From Sphingobacteriaceae bacterium (GTDB taxonomy: Bacteria > Bacteroidota > Bacteroidia > Sphingobacteriales > Sphingobacteriaceae), in contig JACMJM010000019.1 in NCBI GenBank assembly GCA_014380615.1, positions 62,001 to 126,000 of the forward strand: DNA of 64,000 nt. The letters run 5' to 3'. Every line of letters starts with the position of its first letter. Position 1 is the stretch's first letter. Positions 8,941-16,133 of this stretch are shown here, one piece after another. A program made the position numbers and the translations under genes. Under the pieces are notes generated by a model. That model did not search any database. It worked only from the letters and a program-made list of their open reading frames with translations, and had not been told where the DNA came from.

Positions 8941-10452
8941 ATGAAGAAACTAATAATTACAGCTATTTCTTGTTTTTTTTTACTAAATGTACATGCACAA
9001 AAAAAGGCACAAGCAACTAAGGTCCAAAAGTTCAAACCAACCGACGAATCATTAAGCCAATATCAATATCCTGAATGGTTCCGAGATGCTAAGTTTGGTA
9101 TTTGGTCGCATTGGGGGCCGCAGGCGGTTCCTCGGCAGGGCGATTGGTATGCAAAAAACATGTATGTAGAGGGGCATAATCAATATAAACATCATGTGGC
9201 TACTTACGGGCATCCATCAAAATTTGGGTATAAAGATATTATCCCTCTTTGGAAAGCAGAACGCTGGGATCCCGAGAAATTAATGGAACTTTTTAAAAGG
9301 GCCGGAGCTAAGTACTTTGTAAGTATGGCTTCTCATCACGATAACTTTTTCCTTTGGAATTCTAAGATTCATAAGTGGAATTCGGTTAATATGGGGCCCA
9401 AAAAAGATGTGGTTGGTTTGTGGCAAAAGGCTGCTAAAAAGCAAGGACTTCGCTTTGGATTATCAGAACATCTGGGAGCAAGCTTCAATTGGTACCAGAC
9501 CAGCCATGGATCTGATAAAAAAGGCCCCCTGGCAGGAGTGAAATATGATGGTGCAAATCCTCAGTATGCCGACTTGTATCATAAACCTTCCGATTCATCA
9601 GACATAAAGCGATGGATGACAACCAACCCCGAATGGCATCAGAAATGGTTTTCGTATGTAAAAGAAATGGTGGATATGTACCAGCCAGATCTGCTCTATT
9701 CGGACAGTCCTTTCCCTTTCGGGGATGTAGGGCGTAACCTGGTGGCACATTATTATAACCAGGATTTAGAAAAGGATGGAAGGCTGGATGCTGTGTATAA
9801 TTGTAAAGAGCCTTCGGGTGGTAAGTGGGCCCAGGATGTAGAACGAGGCGTTCTTGATTCAATTAGTCCCTTTCCATGGCAAACCGATACTTCTATTGGC
9901 GACTGGTATTATAAAACAGGACAGCGATACCGCAGTGCCGACGAAATTGCCCAGCTCTTAACAGATATTGTGAGCAAAAACGGCAACCTGCTTATCAACG
10001 TTGTACAAACCCCCGAGGGTGATCTTGAATCGGACGTTATAAAAATCGTAGAAGGAATTGCCGACTGGACCGCTTCAAACGGCGAAGGGATTTATGCTAC
10101 CCGGCCCTGGAAAATTTACGGCGAAGGGCCAACTACTATAAAGGCGAATCAGCGGAAAGGAAGATTTGGCGGTATCAGCGATGCTGCAAATTACTCTTCA
10201 TCAGATTTTCGTTTCACTACAAAAGGAGGGAATCTATACGCTTATTGTATGGCTGTTCCAGAATCCGAAATTCGGATCACTTCACTTGGCAAAAAAACTA
10301 AAGTTCAGGAAAAGGCAATTGCTTCTGTTACTTTACTTGGCAGCAAGGAGAAACTTACATGGACTCAGACAGACGATGCTTTGGTGATTAATAAGCCCGC
10401 GAACTTTCCGAAATGGCGGGTTACAGGGTATAAGGTAGAGTTTAAGAAATAA
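8941..10452 (+). CDS. GH29 alpha-L-fucosidase (second copy)
   Basis: A second retaining alpha-L-fucosidase, 503 aa from ATG 8941, which opens the clean signal peptide MKKLIITAISCFFLLNVHAQ. An in-frame ATG at 8902 would add 13 residues and spoil the signal. The GH29 barrel begins at 'WFRDAKFGIWSHWGP'; 'SHHDNFFLWNS' and 'GPKKDVVGLW' are conserved. The nucleophile is probably D255 in 'LLYSDSPF', where the first copy reads LWFDWDG. That is the pattern by which GH29 splits into broad and linkage-restricted subgroups (family knowledge; the assignment here is inference). The C-terminal sandwich starts near residue 385. The endo-galactanase gene follows after only 24 nt, so the two are probably co-transcribed. 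Confidence 0.92.
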   Translation: MKKLIITAISCFFLLNVHAQKKAQATKVQKFKPTDESLSQYQYPEWFRDAKFGIWSHWGPQAVPRQGDWYAKNMYVEGHNQYKHHVATYGHPSKFGYKDIIPLWKAERWDPEKLMELFKRAGAKYFVSMASHHDNFFLWNSKIHKWNSVNMGPKKDVVGLWQKAAKKQGLRFGLSEHLGASFNWYQTSHGSDKKGPLAGVKYDGANPQYADLYHKPSDSSDIKRWMTTNPEWHQKWFSYVKEMVDMYQPDLLYSDSPFPFGDVGRNLVAHYYNQDLEKDGRLDAVYNCKEPSGGKWAQDVERGVLDSISPFPWQTDTSIGDWYYKTGQRYRSADEIAQLLTDIVSKNGNLLINVVQTPEGDLESDVIKIVEGIADWTASNGEGIYATRPWKIYGEGPTTIKANQRKGRFGGISDAANYSSSDFRFTTKGGNLYAYCMAVPESEIRITSLGKKTKVQEKAIASVTLLGSKEKLTWTQTDDALVINKPANFPKWRVTGYKVEFKK

Positions 10453-10476
10453 TATTGCAACTAATCTGAGTATAGG

Positions 10477-11595
10477 ATGAACTCTTCATATCGTTATTAC
10501 CTGTTATTGTTTCTTGTGGGATTTCTGCCTTTTGCTTCAAAAGCGCAAGTACCACCAGCAGAATTGTTTCAGGCAAGTAAACACCAAAGAAACCAAAACA
10601 CTGATTTCGCTTTCGGTGCTGATCTGTCTTTTCTGAGGCAAGTTGAAGAAAAGGGCCTTGTGTTTAAAGATAATGGCCAGCTAAAACCTGGATTGCAAAT
10701 CTTTAAAGATAATGGGTATAATTGGATTCGCTTGCGAACTTGTGTTGAGCCCGCTACTCTTCCTAACGGTATCGATTACACCATTGCTATGGCAAAAGAC
10801 GCAAAGAGATTAGGATTTAAATTTTTCCTTGATTTTCATTATTCGAACGGCTGGGCCGATCCAACTAACGAACCTACGCCAAAGGCCTGGCAATCGTTAA
10901 GTCACCCCGACAGGGTTAAGGCCTTATATGAATATACAAAGAAGACCATTGCAGCTTTGGCAGAAGCGCAGGTTTTACCTGATATGGTACAAATTGGTAA
11001 TGAGGTAAGTAATGGTATGCTTTGGCCGCATGCAAAGCTTCCCGACAATTGGGATAATTTTGCCGACTATATTTATGCCGGTATTAATGGTGTTGATGCA
11101 GGTAGGGGAAACGAAAAACGTCCGATTATTATGTTACATGTTGACCACGGCGGTGACATACCTAAAACACAAGCCTTTTTTGATAAGATCCAAGCGTATA
11201 ATATTCCCTACGATGTTATTGGCTTCTCATTTTATCCCTGGAGTCATGGTACATTAGTAAACCTCAGGGAAAATCTGGTGTTCGCAGCAGACCGGTATAA
11301 AAAGGATGTTTATCTGGTTGAAACAGGTTATTATTGGAAGCAGAGCAAATACTTTTCAACGTTTCCCGGCCCCTTTCAAGAAACACCCGAAGGACAACTC
11401 AAATGGCTGGAAGCAGTTACAGATATTGTTATGTCTGTTCCGAATAACCGCGGAAAAGGTGTAATGTGGTGGGAGCCGGCAGCGAACGGTGGTTTAAGAG
11501 CACGCGGCTTTTTTGACGAGGCGGGTAATGCGCAGCCTGTATTTAAAGCATTTCATCAATACACCCGGCCGGTACACAGGACGGATGGTCAATAG
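10477..11595 (+). CDS. GH53 endo-beta-1,4-galactanase
   Basis: Arabinogalactan endo-beta-1,4-galactanase, cutting the beta-1,4-galactan side chains of pectin type I arabinogalactan. 372 aa with signal peptide to about 'ASKAQ'. The barrel starts at 'DFAFGADLSFL'. The acid/base is E176 in 'IGNEVSNG' and the nucleophile is E282 in 'YLVETGYYW', both in the usual clan GH-A positions; 'IRLRTCVEP' and 'GVMWWEPA' are also typical. The GH53 identity is the strongest single clue that galactan is part of the substrate. The TAG stop at 11593-11595 abuts a decayed esterase sequence, so the 3' end of this gene lies at a deletion or rearrangement point, yet the protein looks complete. Confidence 0.95.
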   Translation: MNSSYRYYLLLFLVGFLPFASKAQVPPAELFQASKHQRNQNTDFAFGADLSFLRQVEEKGLVFKDNGQLKPGLQIFKDNGYNWIRLRTCVEPATLPNGIDYTIAMAKDAKRLGFKFFLDFHYSNGWADPTNEPTPKAWQSLSHPDRVKALYEYTKKTIAALAEAQVLPDMVQIGNEVSNGMLWPHAKLPDNWDNFADYIYAGINGVDAGRGNEKRPIIMLHVDHGGDIPKTQAFFDKIQAYNIPYDVIGFSFYPWSHGTLVNLRENLVFAADRYKKDVYLVETGYYWKQSKYFSTFPGPFQETPEGQLKWLEAVTDIVMSVPNNRGKGVMWWEPAANGGLRARGFFDEAGNAQPVFKAFHQYTRPVHRTDGQ

Positions 11596-11762
11596 GATCT
11601 GGAGGACAGTCCTTGAATTTCGGTTTAGGCAATTTGGATATTTTCGGCTGGGTAGGTGGCTTTCATCGGCACCTAACACTAAGGCTCCTGCAGAGTTGAT
11701 TCCTGACCCGGCAAAAGCCGCCAGAGATTTAAAGTTGCTCTACGTATCCTGTGGTGATAAGG
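11595..11762 (+). pseudogene. CE1-type esterase remnant, frameshifted
   Basis: Starting at the galactanase stop codon, the frame from 11595 reads GSGGQSLNFGLGNLDIFGW then VGGF. One base seems to be missing near 11663, and the adjoining frame continues SSAPNTKAPAELIPDPA and LKLLYVSCGDKD. Together these match the segment of CE1 (feruloyl/acetyl-xylan esterase-like, XynZ-type) enzymes that runs from the nucleophile elbow (usually GxSMGGGQ, here reduced to SGGQS) through the conserved 'WVSCGxKD' strand. The N-terminal half, the intact elbow and the C-terminal histidine region are absent. An 88-codon ORF (11513-11779) that crosses this stretch is an accident of the shifted frame and not a gene. 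Confidence 0.75.
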
Positions 11763-11858
11763 ATCAAAGTCGAATTTGATAAGAGCGGCCTTGTACGGGT
11801 TGCTCAAAAACAGCCGGATTTTATTCTCAACAAAACAGTAAATAATAGTAAACGATAA
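11760..11858 (+). pseudogene. remnant of a GH43-like C-terminus
   Basis: In a third frame, codons from 11760 to the TAA at 11856-11858 read RIKVEFDKSGLVRVAQKQPD and FILNKTVN. This parallels the tail of the intact GH43 encoded at 13058-14245 (GLVRVDFTQDGKVIVAKDQP), so it is probably the last 30 residues of a lost GH43-like enzyme, joined directly to the esterase remnant. The match is short and the family call is tentative. It lies 17 nt before the GH105 start codon. Confidence 0.5.
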
Positions 11859-11875
11859 AATAGATAGACGATTTT

Positions 11876-13030
11876 ATGAATAGTGTTAAACCCTTTTTGC
11901 TGATACTTGCTCTTTTCATCTGGGGACCTTCATCGGGCAAATCTCCTTTACCGCCTTCTTCTGAAATGAAAACCTCGTACAAGCAGAAGGATGTTCTGAA
12001 GATAATGGAAAAGGTGGCCGACTGGCAATTTGAACAATGGGAAACAAAAGGGTCTAAATGGCCTATGTGGGATTGGACTAATGCTGCAGGCTATACTGGT
12101 ATGCTGGCCTTGGCCGATATAAGTAAAAAGAAATCTTACTTTGAGAACCTTGTGCAAATTTCAGAAAAACTAAACTGGAATACCGGCCCTCGCCGCTTTT
12201 ATGCTGATGATTATTGTATAGGTCAAACCTATTCTATTCTCTATGAAAAATATAAGGATAAAAAGATGATCGCTAATTTTCAGCGCCTTGCAGATAGTAT
12301 TGTGACGCAGCCTCATAACGAGTCGCTGGAGTGGAAAAACAGTGTTCGCTTTCGGGAGTGGGCATGGTGCGATGCATTGTTTATGGGGCCAACAGCATTG
12401 AGCTATTTGTCGACGGTTACCCGAGATCCAAAGTATTTGAACACCGCTGCGGCTCTGTGGTGGAAAACCCATGAATACCTCTATGATAATACCGAGCATC
12501 TCTACTCAAGAGATGGGAGTTACCTTGATAGGAAAGAGAAAAATGGTAGGAAGATGTTCTGGTCAAGAGGAAATGGATGGGTAATGGGCGGATTAGTGAG
12601 GGTTCTTGAAAATATGCCGAAGAACCATCCCGACAGGAAAAAATTTGAAAAGCTGTATAAGGATATGGCTGCTAAGATAGCATCCATACAGCAAACAGAC
12701 GGAAGTTGGCACGCCTCTCTTCTCGACCCTGAGAGCTTTCCTGTAAAGGAAACCAGCGGGACAGGTTTTTACTGTTATGCCTTACTTTGGGGAATGAATA
12801 ACGGCCTGATCGATAAGCATGCATACTGGCCAGTGGCGAAGAAAGCATGGGAGGCATTAGCCTCTTCTGTACACCCCGACGGAATGCTCGGGTATGTACA
12901 GCCTGTTGGTGCCTCACCTGATAAAGTAGATAAGAACAGCACAGAAATATACGGAGTGGGAGCTTTCCTGTTGGCCGGAACCGAGCTTTATAAATTCATT
13001 CCAAAGAATAAAAATCTGGTTAAAAAATAA
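11876..13030 (+). CDS. GH105 unsaturated rhamnogalacturonyl/glucuronyl hydrolase
   Basis: Hydrolyses the unsaturated uronic acid left at the non-reducing end of oligosaccharides after lyase action. 384 aa with an N-terminal signal sequence (residues 1-23). The (alpha/alpha)6 fold is recognisable from 'WPMWDWTNAAGYTGM', 'YADDYCIGQTY' and 'FWSRGNGWVMGGL'. D166 in 'WAWCDALFMGP' is the catalytic Asp that protonates the vinyl ether, as in YteR. Family members act on unsaturated GalA-Rha from rhamnogalacturonan-I or on unsaturated glucuronyl ends (family knowledge); which applies is undecided. It opens the tight operon of GH43 and two GH2 genes (gap to next gene 27 nt) and implies a partner lyase: either the alginate-lyase-fold protein at 6035 or the PL11 at 38600. 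Confidence 0.93.
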   Translation: MNSVKPFLLILALFIWGPSSGKSPLPPSSEMKTSYKQKDVLKIMEKVADWQFEQWETKGSKWPMWDWTNAAGYTGMLALADISKKKSYFENLVQISEKLNWNTGPRRFYADDYCIGQTYSILYEKYKDKKMIANFQRLADSIVTQPHNESLEWKNSVRFREWAWCDALFMGPTALSYLSTVTRDPKYLNTAAALWWKTHEYLYDNTEHLYSRDGSYLDRKEKNGRKMFWSRGNGWVMGGLVRVLENMPKNHPDRKKFEKLYKDMAAKIASIQQTDGSWHASLLDPESFPVKETSGTGFYCYALLWGMNNGLIDKHAYWPVAKKAWEALASSVHPDGMLGYVQPVGASPDKVDKNSTEIYGVGAFLLAGTELYKFIPKNKNLVKK

Positions 13031-13057
13031 AAAGACTTGAGAATCTAAATAGAAACT

Positions 13058-14245
13058 ATGAAACGTATTGTACAGACTTTAACATTAGTACTTCTTATTG
13101 GTACATCATATGCCCAACAGGCAAAAAGAGAATTTACAGACGAAGAAAAGAAGAAAGTTTTACAAGCAAGTTCAGGCATAAGCGGGCCGGGTAAGCCGGT
13201 TCAGGGAAATGGCTGGGGTGGCTGGCGAAGCGGTTATGAAGGCGTGCATTACTCAGGTCCTGATCCTCTTCCTAGGTATATTCCTATGCCCGAAGGTATG
13301 ACAACAGGTTCGGCAGTTAAAAAAGGAATTTTGCCTAATATTCGCCCAAGCTGGGAGGTGCATATCCGGGATGCAGTAGTTATTCTCGGAGGTGATGGAA
13401 ATTATTACATGACGGGGTCCTCCGGAGAGAACATCTGGAAACATGCCGATGGTGTAGAATTATGGAAATCTAAGGACCTGAAAAAATGGGATTATATAGG
13501 CCTTGTCTGGACGATCGAAAAAGATGGTCGCTGGGAAAAAAACTGGGCAAATCTGAAAAATCAACCCGTTCGTGCCTTGTGGGCCCCTGAGCTTCACTAT
13601 CTCAAAGGCAACTATTACATCTGCTTAAGTATGCCTCCGGGCGGTGTGTCGATATTGAAAAGTACAACCGGAAAACCAGAAGGGCCTTACGTTCATGCAC
13701 AGGCAAATCCCGATAAGCCTTTTGTAAACGGAATTGACCCTACGTTTTTTCAGGACGATGACGGTAAAGTATACTTCACCTGGTCTAGCGGCAGGAGAAT
13801 CGGATTGATGAAGAATGATATGAGTGGCTTTGAAGGTGAACTTCGCGAAATTATTCTTGAAAACCCCGACCATACACCCGAACATCATGCCGAAAAATGC
13901 AGGGGCAGGGGAATGAATGATTTAGGTCATGAGGGAGCCGTATTATTTAAAGCAAAGGGGAAATACTATTTGGGTGCCGCAGATGATTATGAGGGGCGAT
14001 ACTCTACCTGTTTGTCTATTTCGGATAATATTTTTGGCCCTTACAAAATGCGCCACGAAAGTGTGCCCTGTGCAGGTGGAACTAATTTTTTCAAAGATAA
14101 GCAGGGAAAATGGTGGAGCTCTTATTTTGGGAACGATTCGCAGTCGCCATGGCGCGAAAAGCCCGGACTTGTGCGGGTTGATTTTACTCAAGACGGTAAG
14201 GTTATCGTTGCAAAAGATCAGCCATTTGCTATAAATTCTAAGTAG
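13058..14245 (+). CDS. GH43 family glycosidase
   Basis: A five-bladed beta-propeller inverting glycosidase, 395 aa with signal peptide MKRIVQTLTLVLLIGTSYAQ. The three catalytic acids are in place: D105 in 'HIRDAVVIL' (general base), D227 in 'GIDPTFFQDDDG' (pKa modulator) and E292 in 'GHEGAVLFK' (acid). Family 43 includes alpha-L-arabinofuranosidases, beta-xylosidases and exo-beta-1,3-galactanases; with GH53 and GH2 neighbours, removal of arabinose or galactose from pectic side chains is most plausible (inference). About 60 residues between the signal and the propeller are Gly/Pro-rich ('GPGKPVQGNGWGGW'). It lies 27 nt after GH105 and 20 nt before the next gene, in one operon. Confidence 0.9.
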   Translation: MKRIVQTLTLVLLIGTSYAQQAKREFTDEEKKKVLQASSGISGPGKPVQGNGWGGWRSGYEGVHYSGPDPLPRYIPMPEGMTTGSAVKKGILPNIRPSWEVHIRDAVVILGGDGNYYMTGSSGENIWKHADGVELWKSKDLKKWDYIGLVWTIEKDGRWEKNWANLKNQPVRALWAPELHYLKGNYYICLSMPPGGVSILKSTTGKPEGPYVHAQANPDKPFVNGIDPTFFQDDDGKVYFTWSSGRRIGLMKNDMSGFEGELREIILENPDHTPEHHAEKCRGRGMNDLGHEGAVLFKAKGKYYLGAADDYEGRYSTCLSISDNIFGPYKMRHESVPCAGGTNFFKDKQGKWWSSYFGNDSQSPWREKPGLVRVDFTQDGKVIVAKDQPFAINSK

Positions 14246-14265
14246 ATTAATAAAAGTAATTGATA

Positions 14266-16110
14266 ATGAAGGTTAAAAGTCGTTTTCTGATTTTTATTTT
14301 ACTGATTACTACCCATTTTTCTTATGGCCAGGGTATTATGGCTGACGATGGCGCCACGAGGTCTGATATTCGTATCGCAAGGCAAAGCCGATTAGGAAAT
14401 ATACCGGGAAGAAAATTTACCAGTCTGAACGGAAAGTGGAACGCTATTATTGACCCTTATGATTTTGGAATTGGATCATGGGCCGCTATTTGGAAGGATC
14501 AGAAGCCAAAAGGTAAGACAGATTTTTATGAATACTCATTTGAAGGCGGAGTAGTGTTTGACGTGCCCGGCGATTTCAATTCGCAGTTGCCCGAATTAAC
14601 TTTTTTTGAAGGTACGGTTTGGTATAAAAAGACTTTTGATTATAAAAAAAACTCAGACAAGCGCGCGTATATTCATTTCGACGGTGTGAATTACGCCGCC
14701 GACATCTTCCTTAACAGCGAGAAAATTGGCAGCCATGAGGGTGGTTTTACACCGTTTCAATTTGAACTCACCGATAAGGTTAAGGAAGGCAACAACTCTA
14801 TAATAATCCGTGTAAATAATCAGCGTATTAAAGACGGTATTCCAGCATTAGGGTTTGACTGGTTCAATTACGGTGGCATAACGAGGGATGTTAGTCTTGT
14901 TGAAACTCCTGAATCTTATATCGAAGATTATTTCATCCAGCTAGCAAAAGGTTCTGAAAAACAGATTGAAGGATGGGTTAAGCTCAACGGCTCAAAACCT
15001 GGTCAGAATGTGCGAATCCAGATACCAGAGGCTAAGATTGATTTAAAGGCGAAAACAAACGCCGAAGGATATGTAAAAGTTAATATCCCCGCTAAACTTA
15101 CTTTGTGGTCGCCAGAATATCCAAAGCTTTATAATGTGTTAATAAGCTCTGAAACCGATAAAATTGAGGAAGAAATTGGTTTTAGAAATATCGCCGTGAA
15201 GGGCACCGACATCTTTCTGAACGGAAAATCGATTTTTCTGAAAGGCGTTAGTTTTCACGAGGAAATACCGCAGGATAAACGCAGAGCCTATTCGGAATCT
15301 GATGCTAAGACTTTGCTTACCTGGGCCAAGGAACTAGGCTGCAACTTTATCCGCCTGGCGCATTATCCACAAAACGACCACATAGTTCGCATGGCCGAGA
15401 AAATGGGATTGATGATGTGGGAGGAAATACCTGTTTACCAGGGAATTGCTTTCGGAGATGCGAAAATGCAGAGCAAAATGGATGCGATGCTTTCTGAAAT
15501 GGTAAATCGCGATAAAAATCGCTGCGGTATCATCATCTGGAGCATGTCGAACGAAACAAGTCCGGGTAAAGCCAGAAACACATCCATCATAAATATGGCC
15601 AAGTTTACAAAAAGTATTGACCCAACCCGCCTCATCGCTTCAGCATTTAACAAAATTGACTATAATGGGAATACAATTACTATAAGTGATACATTGAGCA
15701 GGCATCTTGATGTTATCTCGGTAAACCAATACCTTGGCTGGTATAACAAATGGCCGTCTAAACCCGAAGAAGTGGTTTGGAAATCAGAATTCAACAAGCC
15801 CCTGATCATGTCGGAATTTGGTGCCGAGGCACTTTATGGAAATCACGGAGCTTCAGATATCGCTAGCTCATGGACCGAAGAATATCAGGAGCAACTTTAC
15901 AAAGATCAGCTCACTATGCTTAAGAATATACCTTTTTTAAGGGGTTCATGCCCTTGGATTCTGGTGGATTTTCGCTCGCCCAGAAGATTACATCCCACAT
16001 TACAGGATGGCCAAAATGGTATGTGGAATCGTAAAGGGCTTTTATCCGATAAGGGATATAAAAAGAAAGCCTGGTTTGTAATGCACAATTATTATAAAAA
16101 CATTAAATAG
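14266..16110 (+). CDS. GH2 beta-glucuronidase
   Basis: 614 aa from ATG 14266 (a TTG six bases earlier is in frame). A signal peptide ends near 'FSYGQ'. The GH2 layout is complete: sugar-binding domain, immunoglobulin-like domain and TIM barrel. The acid/base is E430 in 'SMSNETS' and the nucleophile is E517 in 'IMSEFGAEA'. 'ISVNQYLGWY' and the NxK motif N588-R-K590 in 'MWNRKGLLSD' correspond to the residues that hold the C6 carboxylate of glucuronate in beta-glucuronidases, which separates this protein from the galactosidase branch. It should therefore release terminal beta-glucuronic acid, a decoration found on arabinogalactan proteins and some pectins. It sits 23 nt before the next GH2 gene, in the same operon. 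Confidence 0.88.
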   Translation: MKVKSRFLIFILLITTHFSYGQGIMADDGATRSDIRIARQSRLGNIPGRKFTSLNGKWNAIIDPYDFGIGSWAAIWKDQKPKGKTDFYEYSFEGGVVFDVPGDFNSQLPELTFFEGTVWYKKTFDYKKNSDKRAYIHFDGVNYAADIFLNSEKIGSHEGGFTPFQFELTDKVKEGNNSIIIRVNNQRIKDGIPALGFDWFNYGGITRDVSLVETPESYIEDYFIQLAKGSEKQIEGWVKLNGSKPGQNVRIQIPEAKIDLKAKTNAEGYVKVNIPAKLTLWSPEYPKLYNVLISSETDKIEEEIGFRNIAVKGTDIFLNGKSIFLKGVSFHEEIPQDKRRAYSESDAKTLLTWAKELGCNFIRLAHYPQNDHIVRMAEKMGLMMWEEIPVYQGIAFGDAKMQSKMDAMLSEMVNRDKNRCGIIIWSMSNETSPGKARNTSIINMAKFTKSIDPTRLIASAFNKIDYNGNTITISDTLSRHLDVISVNQYLGWYNKWPSKPEEVVWKSEFNKPLIMSEFGAEALYGNHGASDIASSWTEEYQEQLYKDQLTMLKNIPFLRGSCPWILVDFRSPRRLHPTLQDGQNGMWNRKGLLSDKGYKKKAWFVMHNYYKNIK

Positions 16111-16133
16111 CTTTGTGGCTATAATACATTTAC

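Noticed and set aside
9485..9862. 125-codon ORF on - opposite the second GH29
   Set aside because: No domain; lies entirely within conserved GH29 coding sequence.
11513..11779. 88-codon ORF on + overlapping the end of the galactanase gene
   Set aside because: Its N-terminal half is out-of-frame galactanase sequence, and its second half only picks up the frameshifted esterase relic; it has no credible start.
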